From Bin80 sp965207565 (lineage in GTDB: Bacteria; Bacteroidota; Rhodothermia; Rhodothermales; Bin80), in NCBI GenBank assembly GCA_965207565.1, contig CBDBMQ010000009.1:372001-436000 (forward strand): a stretch of DNA of 64,000 bases, in the 5' to 3' direction. Both the position numbers and the translations under genes were made by a program. Position 1 is the stretch's first letter; each line of letters starts with the position of its first letter. This document shows, piece by piece, positions 38,801-46,783 of the stretch. The notes beneath the pieces are model-generated. The model was not told where the DNA came from and did no database searches. It worked only from the letters and a program-made list of their open reading frames with translations.

Positions 38801-39791
38801 CAATGGACGGGATGACGATGCGTTGACGCTCCGTGGCGAAGTAACCACGGGGATGCTGGGAGCGGACTACCGCTGGCAGGGAGGTTGGCTGGCAGGACTA
38901 CTTCTGGCCCACAGCCGGGGAGAGGGATCGTTTGAGGTGGTGCAGCAGTCGGGAGAGATCACCGCAGGGTTGACGGGCGTCTATCCGTATGTGTCGTATG
39001 CGCGTGCGGGCTGGGACGTATGGTTGAGCGCAGGCGCGGGTCGTGGACAGGCAGAGGTGCTGGAACTGAAAGGGGATCTGGTGTCCAGATTTGGAGCGAT
39101 GGGGGTTCGAGGGAAATTGGTGTCAAGTGGCACGATCGGACTGAACTACCATGGAGATGTTCTGGTGACGGATGCAGAGATAAAGGATCATGAGGTGACG
39201 GCAGAGGTGTACCGGGTCCGGGCAGGTGTGGAGGCGAATGTAAAGATCAGTGATGGACTTCGTCCATTTGTGGAGGCGAATGTGCGGAGCGATGGTGGGA
39301 GTGCGGAGACGGGGGTGGGATTGGAGTTTGGCGGGGGGATCCGGGTTGCCTATCCGGCGTGGCGCCTGCAGGCGGATCTGCGGACACAGGGGCTGGTGAT
39401 GCACACAGCGGACGGGTTCACCGAGTGGGGGATCTCGGGATCCGTGCAGGTGGGCCGTCAATCAGAGGGGTTGATGATGCGTGTGCGTCCATCGTGGGGA
39501 CGGGGCCAGGGGATGTCGATGTACGGTCAGCAGACGATCCTGGATGCGGTGCCGCTCGGGGCAGACGCGCAGCGGACCGAGTTGGAGTTGGGATACGGCG
39601 TTCCGTGGAAAGATGGCACCGCTCGGTCCGTCATGGGGGTGATTCAGTTGCATCGGGGAGTGATGTACCGGTTGGGCGGAGAGCTCCATCCATCGGAATG
39701 GTTGACATTCTCGGTCTTTGGTCTGGCGCACGGCCGTGCAACTTCGCTGGAAGACCTCGGAGTGAATATGCGAGGATCGCTTCGATATTAG
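32322..39791 (+). CDS. giant Calx-beta/Ig-like repeat protein with C-terminal autotransporter barrel (intact gene 2)
   Basis: 2489 residues from GTG 32322, chosen because it aligns with the ATG of gene 1; the frame stays open to 32226, but that would bury the signal peptide. The order is: signal peptide (~1-25), shared N-terminal domain (~25-270), an SASPNPVDEG-type module, then Calx-beta modules (FTLNYTLGGTATQGTDY type). Next come two DDGDSDLTWSG modules like those of the 47.5-54.7 kb protein, more Ig-like and Calx-beta modules, and a ~420-residue barrel ending MRGSLRY. Acidic DND/DDD turns at module ends suggest calcium binding. It is probably displayed on the surface for adhesion or aggregation, with the barrel holding it in the outer membrane. 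This is inferred from architecture. Confidence 0.88.
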   Translation: MARARHARIFIGLGVLFLSAATLGQVQTLGIWIHTGMDPQALFNSNVQTLGKSEQEAVSYRLLLSGDQNFFNSPFEATLSERQKKAVIVPVDLGYATLEPPRLDLATLVTNRNGFSADPAIALGADTDSEYEKVTVFPWKISQEAVLGEDQVVSANTTDKKTPRVCLEVLPYRVTAGDSMIVWATVEPAHHDDIEVVVSFRDMARYVDPDIIYDDPTRKTKLITIPAGSPESASFKFKTRWDGSNRTSSLRYLWGSTTINPSHLHCQCPWFWVHSPAAMVTLSASPNPVDEGQSAMITASITDAQSSDVTVSLNYPNAQTADTAVDPGDYTSLTSITIKANKKEGTGKIQTHDDNTEENDETFTVAIDESLLPSGIVLDIPSSVEVMINDNDAPRVRFDSSTGSVDEDAGTHNVAVSLSPAPGADLTLNYTLGGTATENTDYSISGSGTVSVTAGLTSVNIPIEIIDDDVDNDDETVILTLTGGTLYNLGSPSEHTLTITNNDLTEVSFASATSNSPEKGTHNVRVDINPVSVSALTLNYTLSGTATENTDYSISGSGTVSVAANATSVNVPVVITDDDVDDDAETIILTLTSGTGYTVGIPNEHTLTLTDVPVIRFYRPKSSVPESQNWYYVSVAIHPAPESDITVNYQLGGTATEDADYEIGRLISVKRITTHPIQTTASHKNGNSRTFSVPAFSQEVLIQVKIVDDDVDENDEAIILTLINGLGYSLRSPSEYSLTITDNDAPAVRFASSTDSVGEDGGTHNVEVDIRPASGSDLTLNYTLSGTATENTDYRIAGSGTLSVPAGLTSVNVPVEITDDNIGESDETIILTLTSGRGYTVEIPNEYTLTITDNETPQVNFVSAAGSMGEDAGTHNVEVAISSAPAAHFTLNYTLGGTATQGTDYTSSGTVSVAASTASVNIPVNVIDDNVADDAETVLLTLTDGAGYTVGSPSEHTLTITDNDAAEITVPNATTVVEGNTTTVDVKLAVAPTAAVTVTFSDDGDSDLTWSGTALSGNALTFTPTNWNVAQAVTLTAAEDEDFANDQETLTLTASKSGGYNGETANITVTITDNDVAGVTVPNAATVTEGSTTTVDVKLAAKPTADMTVTFSDDGDSDVSWSGTALSGNALTFTPANWNVAQAVTLTAAEDDDFVNDRETLTLTAKGGGYDGVGATITVTVTDNDAAAPTPVTVSLSASPNSVEEGESVTITAMLSEALPDAVTIELRDTPGEPPTEPGDYGSLPSITIARGARTGSGRLDIKDDHVSEGDERFTVAIDALPSGVAPGSPSSVEITIADNDPPPPVEVILFASPNPVDEGKSVAITARLTGMLETDVMVPLVYNDETDHPPESDDYTRLKSIVIPRGATEGSGQIQTLTDADMDDETFIVALGDLPPALLVPGRESSQFVTIRDITSLPTEVTVDLSASPNPVDEGGDVTVTATLSEALDTDVVIPLTLTDGTADDEDYEVSPPVQVEIEAGERNGTYVVSAVQDAVAEGDETFTVALGILPFGLVKGDRQLVKLTITDDDEAGMNVPHSVSVVEEQDETFPIALTSKPLGNVLVTMTWPSGTDLTLIPVTRVFTPENWNETQQVSLRAADDADVVNDRVEIILTASGSVDYTGISKTVLVTITDNDAPGLAAPASVTMAEGSQRPLAIALAQMPSDPVTLTFTGHAGTDLILDQPSLTFTPSNWSTAQTVMVTAGQDDDFVDDTETLTLTASGGGYAGVTTDITVTITDNDAPGLVALEVVQMEEGGTYPLLVRLSASPPGPVTLTFTGHAGTDLILNQPSLTFTSADWNTPKTVTLTAAEDDEDYADETVGLKVTASGGGYDGETAEITVTIMDNDERPGPLTITLYDEQALEHAEAIQLPIELSRPVDQVVTVQYASTDGTAETGLDYVTSRGIVIFDPGATRGVIEIEVIDDELPEEHETFMVTLSKPRNAIIARETGTGTILDDDGASAILRVEDALVLEEEGMVRFRVLLSHPQRQMISAAYRTRDGTAKAGEDYEASSGVVTLAPGTVEAMIAVPLLKDGLDWREETFTVHLESSKHAEIAKAVGVATIQESTTVSEEVLEAYAARFVRTSGVQVVEALGERFRSGADGAACGAADRAEMARLWYSASSWDPSLGELLSGCRMSATSYSGSFSVWGRGAFRQFNGRDDDALTLRGEVTTGMLGADYRWQGGWLAGLLLAHSRGEGSFEVVQQSGEITAGLTGVYPYVSYARAGWDVWLSAGAGRGQAEVLELKGDLVSRFGAMGVRGKLVSSGTIGLNYHGDVLVTDAEIKDHEVTAEVYRVRAGVEANVKISDGLRPFVEANVRSDGGSAETGVGLEFGGGIRVAYPAWRLQADLRTQGLVMHTADGFTEWGISGSVQVGRQSEGLMMRVRPSWGRGQGMSMYGQQTILDAVPLGADAQRTELELGYGVPWKDGTARSVMGVIQLHRGVMYRLGGELHPSEWLTFSVFGLAHGRATSLEDLGVNMRGSLRY

Positions 39792-39820
39792 GGTTCACGA
39801 AAACCCATATTATTCATCAT

Positions 39821-40104
39821 GAATTTTATGGGGTCTATGGGCGGATGGGTTGGCATCTCCCGGCCCCGACCATCACAACACGGTTCTACACGATGGCTGC
39901 GGCCGTTTTGGACATCCCGAGCAAGATCGGGCACTATCCCTCTGGGAGGGGTCGCTCCTGCAAAGCTTTCCCGCGGGATACGAATTTGTCCCTCCCGAAA
40001 CAACACGTTCCAAGTGTGACATTGCCCGACTGATTGGAAACGCGGTTCCTCCAGCGATCGCGAAGGCGATTGGGCAGGCGGTCGTCCAGTCGGTCCGCAC
40101 ATGA
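39821..40104 (+). pseudogene. C-terminal remnant of a DNA cytosine-5 methyltransferase, frameshifted
   Basis: One frame reads EFYGVYGRMGWHLPAPTITTRFY. A second frame continues GRFGHPEQDRALSLWEG, LLQSFPAGYEFVPPE and IARLIGNAVPPAIAKAIG. Together these are motifs IX-X of m5C methyltransferases (PAPTITTR, RFGHPEQDRALS, IGNAVPP). A frameshift lies near 39890, and the catalytic N-terminal two-thirds is absent. The break point is just after the stop of giant gene 2, so a rearrangement probably removed the rest. The stop is at 40102-40104. Confidence 0.75.
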
Positions 40105-40183
40105 TTCTACTCAGGTTCCAAAAGTACAGAAACACCGACTATCGGGGACGATCTGGAACCGTTAAGCCTTGAGATCTGTCTAA

Positions 40184-41446
40184 ATGGCCACTGTTCATAA
40201 CTTTAGGCAGTACCTCAGAACCATGCGGCCATCCACCCGCTCTTCCCCTTCTCCGCCACTGACGGCAGCATCCGACCGTGGTCCTGCTAAGTATTTTCAT
40301 GGGAGGAAGCAGGTGCTGAGCGATTTCAATGAAATTATAAAGCGGGCGGTGCAGGCGAAGTCTGGCACGATCTTCCTGATCCAGGGTGCACCAGGCGCAG
40401 GCAAGACGGCTCTGCTTGATGAATGTAGAAAAATAGCCGGAGGGCAGGGATGGAAGACTGCAAAAATCAAACCGCCTGCCCTTTGGGATCCAGACGAGTT
40501 GCTCCGCTATCTTGGGAAGGGGAGACGACTGAGCTTTACGGGCGGGTCTGGCCAAGTTGGCGTTGATGCAGTTGTTAAAGCCGATGCCAAATTCGATATT
40601 GCAGTCAACCAACATCTCCCTACAACCTCAAGTATACTTCAAGATGGGAAGAAGCCATTACTTCTCATTTTGGACGAAGCACAAACACTGGGAACAACCA
40701 ATGCGCCCCCTTCTGGACAATCTGGAACGGCAACCAATGTGCTTAACGAGATCCATAACGGTGAATTGAATCGTCCCATCATCCTGATCGTGGCGGGGCT
40801 GGGAACGACAGTGGACGCCTTTAAATCGCTGGGGATTTCCAGGTTTTCAAAGGAATGTCTGATAGAGCTCGGAGCGTTGAGCAAAGAAGCGGAACGTGCG
40901 GTCATCCACGATTGGCTCACGAAAGAAGGGGAGGCGAAAGGGGATTCCGTGCCATGGATGGATGCGATTGCTCAGGAAACGTATGGTTGGCCTCAGCATA
41001 TCTTATCGTATGTGGATCCTGCATTGAAGCAACTGGAGGCAGACAACAGGGTTATGACCGCAGATGGATTGAATGCCGTATTGGAAGCAGGGCGGAACTT
41101 CCGGTTGGCGTATTACAAAAACCGGGCACGCGGTTTCGCCAGAGAATATCGTCATTGTCTGGCAAGAGTATTCAAAGATCTTCCTTTAGGAGAAAGCACA
41201 ACCGGCAAGGTTATCCTGTCCTCCCTAACCCAGGAGTACGGTGAAACGGAAGCGAAGAAGCTGTTCCATCTGGGGCGAGAAAGGGGGTTGATTGAAGACC
41301 GGGACGGAGATTATGCGATTCCGATTCCCTCGATGCAGGATTGGCTGGTAAGCAATTACGCCCACATCCAAACCAAATCTCCGCCTCAGACGATGGAAAT
41401 TCGCCGATCTTCTGGTAGGAATCCGGGGATGGACCTAGGTCGCTGA
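40184..41446 (+). CDS. AAA/STAND-like ATPase, orphan
   Basis: 420 residues. Walker A GAPGAGKTALLDE lies at ~68-80 and Walker B LLLILDEAQTLG at ~157-168. A sensor-like RPIILIVAGLGTTVDAF follows at ~193-209. A C-terminal helical, winged-helix-like part (REYRHCLARVFKDLPLG, TQEYGETEAKKLFHLG, ending IPIPSMQDWLV) resembles ATPases that regulate effectors. The N-terminal 35 residues are Ser/Pro-rich and probably disordered. It follows a methyltransferase remnant, so it may be what is left of a defence or restriction locus. No effector domain is present, and the partner, if any, is missing. Confidence 0.75.
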   Translation: MATVHNFRQYLRTMRPSTRSSPSPPLTAASDRGPAKYFHGRKQVLSDFNEIIKRAVQAKSGTIFLIQGAPGAGKTALLDECRKIAGGQGWKTAKIKPPALWDPDELLRYLGKGRRLSFTGGSGQVGVDAVVKADAKFDIAVNQHLPTTSSILQDGKKPLLLILDEAQTLGTTNAPPSGQSGTATNVLNEIHNGELNRPIILIVAGLGTTVDAFKSLGISRFSKECLIELGALSKEAERAVIHDWLTKEGEAKGDSVPWMDAIAQETYGWPQHILSYVDPALKQLEADNRVMTADGLNAVLEAGRNFRLAYYKNRARGFAREYRHCLARVFKDLPLGESTTGKVILSSLTQEYGETEAKKLFHLGRERGLIEDRDGDYAIPIPSMQDWLVSNYAHIQTKSPPQTMEIRRSSGRNPGMDLGR

Positions 41447-41649
41447 GCGCCCATTTCCCGTCCTGATACAGAGGGATGTTTAGCGTGCCCGAAATGGACA
41501 ATCCCCTCTCCTTTTGTTGTGCGAGGGCTATCCCGTCAATGCTTCCACCAGACCGACTTGGCCTCCTTTTCCTGCTCCCAGGGCCCCCTTCGCTCGCACC
41601 GTTCCGCCCCACTTGCTGCCCCGGGGTACCCCCATAAGCGCTAACTTGT

Positions 41650-41792
41650 TTGGCCAAGAAAATATTTTTCAATCTGAGGTTTTCTTTGGCGCCTTCAATG
41701 GAGCATCCTTCGTAGAGATAGGCCCGAAGGGCTTCGTATTGTCGCATCGGGAGACCGTCGGGCTGAGCAAAGAAAGGAGAGCGGTGTTGCAT
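41650..41792 (-). pseudogene. possible N-terminal fragment of a transposase
   Basis: The minus frame begins MQHRSPFFAQPDGLPMRQYEALRAYLYEGCS. It resembles the N-terminal helix-turn-helix region of some IS transposases (YEALRAYFVEG-type start). After ~45 residues the frame turns into unrelated sequence, opposite the end of the ATPase gene, so only this start is plausible. No ends or catalytic core are seen. Confidence 0.3.
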
Positions 41793-42165
41793 AGTATATC
41801 GTAAAACACGAAGTAGTAACCGATATACTACAAATACGTAAAAGAATCAACCTGTCCTGCCAAAGATAGACGGAAGATGTGAAAAATAGCATCAAATCGC
41901 TCCAGAACAGCGATTATGAATGATTATTCTTGGGGAAATCGGAGGGAGTTCAAAGGTGGAAAAATATACTATAAGCGTGATGACTTCTTCATTGCTTCAC
42001 ATTAATTGATGAATACCCCTAAAATCCGAACCCTTTAATAGAGATTTGTTACCTCGTAGCACCGATCCTACACTTCCCGGTAATTCATCTAGTGCAATCA
42101 ATGAGATTTACGTTGATTACTTCGGATGGGGGATCAAGATGCGTTGGTCATTTCTTTGAGTAGGT
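41793..42165. other. 373-bp gap downstream of the E1 gene
   Basis: AT-rich, with no convincing gene. TATACTACAAATACG-like and TATACTATAAGC segments (41830-41845, 41965-41980) could be promoter-like, but no clear start follows. No strong terminator hairpin for the leftward E1 gene was recognised here. Confidence 0.35.
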
Positions 42166-44334
42166 TTACCAGACGGCCAGCGAACGGGCTGCGGAGAGGA
42201 TATCTTCATCCTGGGGGAGAACATCGCGTTCCAGAGGGTCGGCATAGGGGATATAGGAGAATTTTGCGCCTAAGCGTCGGACGGGTGCATCCAGGTGGGA
42301 GAATCCTGTGTCTGATATCTGAGCAGAAACCTCTGCGCCATAACCAAGAAATTCATGATCTTCGTGCACGACCAGCAGGCGATGCGTCTTCTGGACGGAA
42401 GTGAGCACCGCTTCAGAATCCAATGGCATCAGAGTGCGCAGATCTATCACTTCGACGGATAGCTGGTTTTCTCTGGAGAGTTGTCTGGCAACCGCAAGAC
42501 ACTTGTGGACAAGGAATCCATAGGTGATAATCGTCAGATCCGTTCCCTCACGGACAGTACGTGCCCTTCCGAATGGGATCAGATAGTCCTCACCCGGTTC
42601 AGGGCCTCTGGCATTCGCTGCCCGATAGAGAGCTTTGTGCTCAAGAAATAAAACGGGGTCTTTACTACGGATTGCCGTCTTCAGCAGCCCTTTTGCATCT
42701 GCAGCGGAAGAGGGCATCACGACGCGGATTCCTGGCATGTGGCCAAAGATGCTCTCAATATTCTGGGAGTGACAAGGACCTCCGTGGATATAACCACCAC
42801 ACGGTACCCGGATAACCATGGGACAGGACCATGCATTATTGGATCGGTAACGCAATGTAGCTACTTGATTGCGTAGATGCTGCATTGCTGGCCAGATGTA
42901 GTCCGCGAACTGGATCTCAACAACGGGCTTAAAACCGGCAGCACTGAGGCCAACCGCAGTTCCAATAATCGATGCTTCGGCTAAAGGGGAATTGAAGCAG
43001 CGCTCAGTACCGAACTCCTCCGTCAACCCCCGGGTGGCTGTGAATACACCACCTTTCTTTCCCGCAACATCTTCTCCGTAGACGAGAATGGATTCATCAC
43101 GTGCCATCTCTTCATGGAGGGCATGGTTGATGGCATCTACCATGACTACAGGCTCTCCCTCTGGTTCATCAATACCGTAAGTAAGGTTCAGATCTCCTTC
43201 AAAGAAAACATGCGTGACCGCGTTTTCAGGATCTGGGTCTATTCGTTGTTCTGCAGAGCGGGCTACCTCGTCGATCTTAGCTTTGATCTCTTCCTGAAGA
43301 GCTTCTGACTGGGCGGTAGTCAAAATGCTCGATTCGATCAAGGCATGTTCAAGTCGGGTAATCGGATCAGCTGTCTGGTCTTGAATCAATTCCTCTTCGG
43401 TGCGGTACTTGAGATGGTTATCTGAAGAAGAATGAGGCAAAAGCCGAACGACATCAGCGACTAAACAGACAGGCCCCTTTCCTGCCCGCAAATGAGCAAT
43501 TGCTGCTTTGGCAACAGAGTAGATCTTGAAGAAGTCTGTTCCATCCACGCGGTATCTCGCCAAGCCCTCATAGCCACCTGCAAGTTTAAAGGGGGTTCCT
43601 CCTGCAGTCTGTTCAGTGACCGGAACACTAATCGCGTACTTGTTGTCCTGTATTAAAAACAGAACGGGAGCTTGATTACGGGCTGCCCAGTTCAGAGCTT
43701 CGTGGAAAGCTCCCTGGGAGGTCGCGCCATCTCCGGCAGAACATAATGTGAATGCGTCCGTGTCCCACTTCATGGATGCCATTGCAAGTCCCAGTGCCGG
43801 TAGGTATTGAGACCCAACGGAGGAACAAACACTGAAAATGTTTTTGTCCCGCGCACCATAATGCGCAGGCATTTGACGCCCTCCTGAATTCACGCCATCC
43901 GCTTTGGCTAGGTGATCAAGAAAGATTTCTTCAATGGTCTGTCCAAGGGTGAGTGCGAGTGCGAGATCACGATAGTAAGGACAGAACCAGTCATGGCCGG
44001 GTTTGCTGAGGAGTCCAATAGCGGTTTGTGTGGCTTCGTGGCCGCTACAGCCTATATGGAAAAAGCCCTTTCCTTGTTTGAGCAAGGTAAGCATCTTTCC
44101 ATCGAGTAGCCGCGCCGTATACATGGTGCGCAGCACATGCAAGAGGGTTTCTTTGTCGAAGTCAGAAGGCTGGACCAGTTCCACATCAAAGCCTTCCCCA
44201 TAACAACTCTCATCAATATCGGTGAATGGGATGTCCTTCTGAGTAACGGAAGAATGGCCGTTGGTTTCCGTACACGTGTCCATCTCGGCTGAGCCGATAC
44301 TAGAAATAGTATGATCAGGTGGAAGGTCAGCCAT
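42166..44334 (-). CDS. 2-oxoacid dehydrogenase E1 component, fused alpha-beta subunits
   Basis: 722 residues. The N-terminal half is E1-alpha: RTMYTARLLDGKMLTLLKQGKG, GGRQMPAHYG, and the thiamine-diphosphate motif GDGATSQGAFHEALNWA with QDNKYAIS. The C-terminal half is E1-beta: ESILVYGEDVAGKKGGVFTATRG, NSPLAEASIIGTAVGL, RVPCGGYIHGGPCHSQ, and a transketolase-type C-terminus with VIDLRTLMPLD. Together they decarboxylate branched-chain or pyruvate-type 2-oxoacids and pass the acyl group to an E2 lipoyl protein. Neither E2 nor E3 is adjacent. Fused E1 genes of this length are common in Bacteroidota. Substrate preference cannot be fixed; branched-chain is likelier. Confidence 0.92.
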   Translation of the reverse strand: MADLPPDHTISSIGSAEMDTCTETNGHSSVTQKDIPFTDIDESCYGEGFDVELVQPSDFDKETLLHVLRTMYTARLLDGKMLTLLKQGKGFFHIGCSGHEATQTAIGLLSKPGHDWFCPYYRDLALALTLGQTIEEIFLDHLAKADGVNSGGRQMPAHYGARDKNIFSVCSSVGSQYLPALGLAMASMKWDTDAFTLCSAGDGATSQGAFHEALNWAARNQAPVLFLIQDNKYAISVPVTEQTAGGTPFKLAGGYEGLARYRVDGTDFFKIYSVAKAAIAHLRAGKGPVCLVADVVRLLPHSSSDNHLKYRTEEELIQDQTADPITRLEHALIESSILTTAQSEALQEEIKAKIDEVARSAEQRIDPDPENAVTHVFFEGDLNLTYGIDEPEGEPVVMVDAINHALHEEMARDESILVYGEDVAGKKGGVFTATRGLTEEFGTERCFNSPLAEASIIGTAVGLSAAGFKPVVEIQFADYIWPAMQHLRNQVATLRYRSNNAWSCPMVIRVPCGGYIHGGPCHSQNIESIFGHMPGIRVVMPSSAADAKGLLKTAIRSKDPVLFLEHKALYRAANARGPEPGEDYLIPFGRARTVREGTDLTIITYGFLVHKCLAVARQLSRENQLSVEVIDLRTLMPLDSEAVLTSVQKTHRLLVVHEDHEFLGYGAEVSAQISDTGFSHLDAPVRRLGAKFSYIPYADPLERDVLPQDEDILSAARSLAVW

Positions 44335-44461
44335 TTCTTTGCATGAAAAACTTGATAATGGGAGGCACGTCGACTGTTGGGTGCGCGTATGGCCCTTTTT
44401 GTTCTCGTGGATTTTTTATGTGTTTCGCCTCCTTCGAAACGTGACAGTGGTTTAAGATAAC

Positions 44462-44491
44462 AAAAAACCTCTCATGCAACAACGGGAGGTT
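44462..44491 (-). terminator. intrinsic terminator of the two-component locus
   Basis: Read on the minus strand, AACCTC (44491-44486) pairs with GAGGTT (44471-44466), and a T-run follows. It lies ~70 nt beyond the end of the kinase reading frame at 44559. Confidence 0.65.
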
Positions 44492-44558
44492 CACTCACGG
44501 CAACGTCTGCGTTCAGGATGGAAGGTGTACGAGCGCGTACTGGCCTGATCCTACGTCT

Positions 44559-46056
44559 CTACTTACCGATAGTTCCTCGGGGTTCGGGCTCCTCGGGTGA
44601 CAGAGGCAACTCAAACCAGAAGCGGGATCCTTGTCCAACAGTGCTCTCCACATGGATTGACTCTCCATGTTCCTGCAGAATTTGTTTCACGATGGCCAGT
44701 CCGAGTCCAACTCCTCCATCTCGTCGGGCGCGGGCGCGGTCGACTCGGTGAAAGCGTTCAAAGATCAGATTCAAATGATCCTCTGGTATTCCCTGTCCCT
44801 CATCAATTACTTCCACGCGTACCTTATCAGGACGTTTGTGAAAGCGGCAGCGAACCGTTCCCAGAAGTGCTGTATCGAATTGCATTATGAATCAAGTTCA
44901 GAAAAACTTGTCGAATCTGATCTTCATCTGCCTGGACCCAGATGTCTTGCTCATCAAGCTCCAGCCCCAGGTCTTTTTTCTGAGCCTGATGGATCAGTAT
45001 CTCTTTTGCATCAATGGCGAGTGTGGACAGGTTGCATCTCGATATGTTCAGCGGTTGATCGCGATTCTCAAGTCTCGCAATGTCTATGAGAGAACCGAAT
45101 AGATTACTGAGCCGCTGTAAATTTTGCAGCCCTTTCGCGGAATATCTTGGACGATGTTCTTCCGAGAGTTTTGGAGATCCCAAAGCTTCCAGGAAGCCAC
45201 TGATCGCGAAGATGGGATTGCGGACTTCATGAGACACATTGCTGATAAATTCACGCTGCAGCCTTGTAACATCTTCCAATTCATGAATTTTTTCCGTATA
45301 GATCCTTGACATGTATTCAAGGTTATGTCCTAAATCCTGGAATTCTGCAGCTCTGGAGGAGACCCTGATTGGGATACCGTACTCACCGGCAACGATCCGT
45401 CGGGCAGTCCTCATAATCGTCCGCAGTGGCTTTGTAACCTGATTGGAGGCAATCCAGGCACCGATCATGGCCATAAATAACGCAAGCCCAATTCCCGCAA
45501 TCATGCGGTTTCGCATGCCTGTCGCCAAAACATACAGAGCACTCACAGGCCTCACCAGTCCAATCACAACCCCGTCCCGCCGAATCGCTCCAATCTTGAT
45601 TCTCTGTCCATTTCCGATAGTAATTACATCAAAAAAAGGTTCTCCAACGGAGGTACGAGAGAGGATGTCAAGGATGGCAGTGTCCTCTAAGGGAGCATTT
45701 TTCCAGTACAGAGAATCATTGTGTCCAATAAAAATGTGTAGATCGTCGAGTTGCAGAACCGTGGTCGCTGTGGGATTGAGGCTTTCAACCCATTCAGTGG
45801 GTACTTTGGAGGTCAGATCCTCCGTGGATAAGATGAGCGAAGCGAGGTATTCCGTATCTACGAGGTGGCTCTGATGGGCAGCCCTGCGGATGTGGCCACT
45901 TAAATTCAGGGTCAAATAAAAGGCGACACCGCCGGCAGCAAGCCCTACAAAAAGTGCAAACGTGAGAAACATCCACGTTCGTGTGGGAGCCCGGGCTGGG
46001 AATCCCCATCTACGAGTGTGAAATGGCCAGACCATTCGACACTTTCGTTTGGTCAA
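44559..46056 (-). pseudogene. sensor histidine kinase, frameshifted in the ATPase domain
   Basis: The first frame (to 44827) gives two membrane helices (~20-40 and ~180-200), a HAMP region (VTKPLRTIMRTARRIVAGEYG), HisKA with FISNVSHEVRNPIFAIS (His ~278) and the N-box NLIHNAIRYS. Then it runs into a stop. The -1 neighbour frame from 44885 continues the same domain: VRVEVIDEGQGIPEDH (G1), FERFHRVDRARARRDGGVGLGLAIVKQ (G2) and VESTVGQGSRFWFELP. A single extra base near TCTGGGAACG (about 44858-44866) would explain it. The kinase follows its regulator by 2 nt (TTG 46056) or more (ATG 46035). Either it has decayed, or the assembly has an indel error. Confidence 0.8.
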
Positions 46057-46058
46057 TT

Positions 46059-46783
46059 TTATTCGTTTTCCTCTTCATTGGATATCGCATCATTGAAGCA
46101 ATATCCGACTCCTCGAACCGTTTCAATGTACTTGGCAAAGCTCCCCAATTTCTCTCGCAGATTTTTCATGTGCGTGTCCACGGTACGTTGTGTCACCATT
46201 TTGGAATCTGGCACAGAGCATATCCAGCAATTCTTTTCGGCGGTAGGCCTGTCGAGGATGCCGAATCAGGAAACTAAGTAACTCAAGCTCTGTCAATGTG
46301 AGTCCAAGATCGACTCCTCGGAATTCAGCCCGGTATTCATTGACATAAATTGTGAGCCCCATGGTTGTAATTGTTTCAACTTCTCCAATCTGGGATCGTC
46401 GCAGACCAGCCTGTATCCGTGCAAGGAGAACTTCCATCGCGACAGGTTTCGTCAAATAATCATCCCCTCCCAACATAAGGCCACGGACTTGATCTTCATC
46501 TTCAGCTTTTGCGGTAAGGAAGATGATGGGAATTTCTTCTGTCTCGACTTTTGATCGGAGTTGCTGGCATACCTCGAATCCATCAATCTTTGGGAGCATA
46601 ACATCGAGGAGAACCAAATCCGTCCACGGGTGGGCCTTTTTGAGAGCTTGCTGCCCATCGTAGGCGATATCTACGTTATAGCCAACTTCCCCAAGAAAAA
46701 TGAGCGATGACTTCCGCGATATCTTCCTCGTCTTCAACGATAAGAATATTAGTTTCGTGTTTTGCTTTAGATTTCTGTACCAT
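46059..46783 (-). pseudogene. OmpR-type response regulator with two frameshifts
   Basis: ATG 46783 starts SKAKHETNILIVEDEEDIAEVIAHF. The frame is then lost at a T-run (near 46700) and continues in the next phase as LGEVGYNVDIAYDGQQAL and DLVLLDVMLPKIDGFEV (phospho-Asp), with LTKPVAMEVLLARI after it. The winged-helix DNA-binding domain follows: LTLTELELLSFLIRHPRQAYRRKELLDMLC. A second shift near 46215 leads to DSKMVTQRTVDTHMKNLREK and YIETVRGVGYCF, ending at 46059. Each shift fits one extra base. As assembled, neither domain can be made in full length. It pairs with the kinase downstream. Confidence 0.8.

Noticed and set aside
41211..41650. Continuation of the 193-codon minus-strand ORF over the ATPase 3' end
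   Set aside because: It lies opposite a well-supported ATPase gene. Only the first ~45 codons, outside that gene, look transposase-like.
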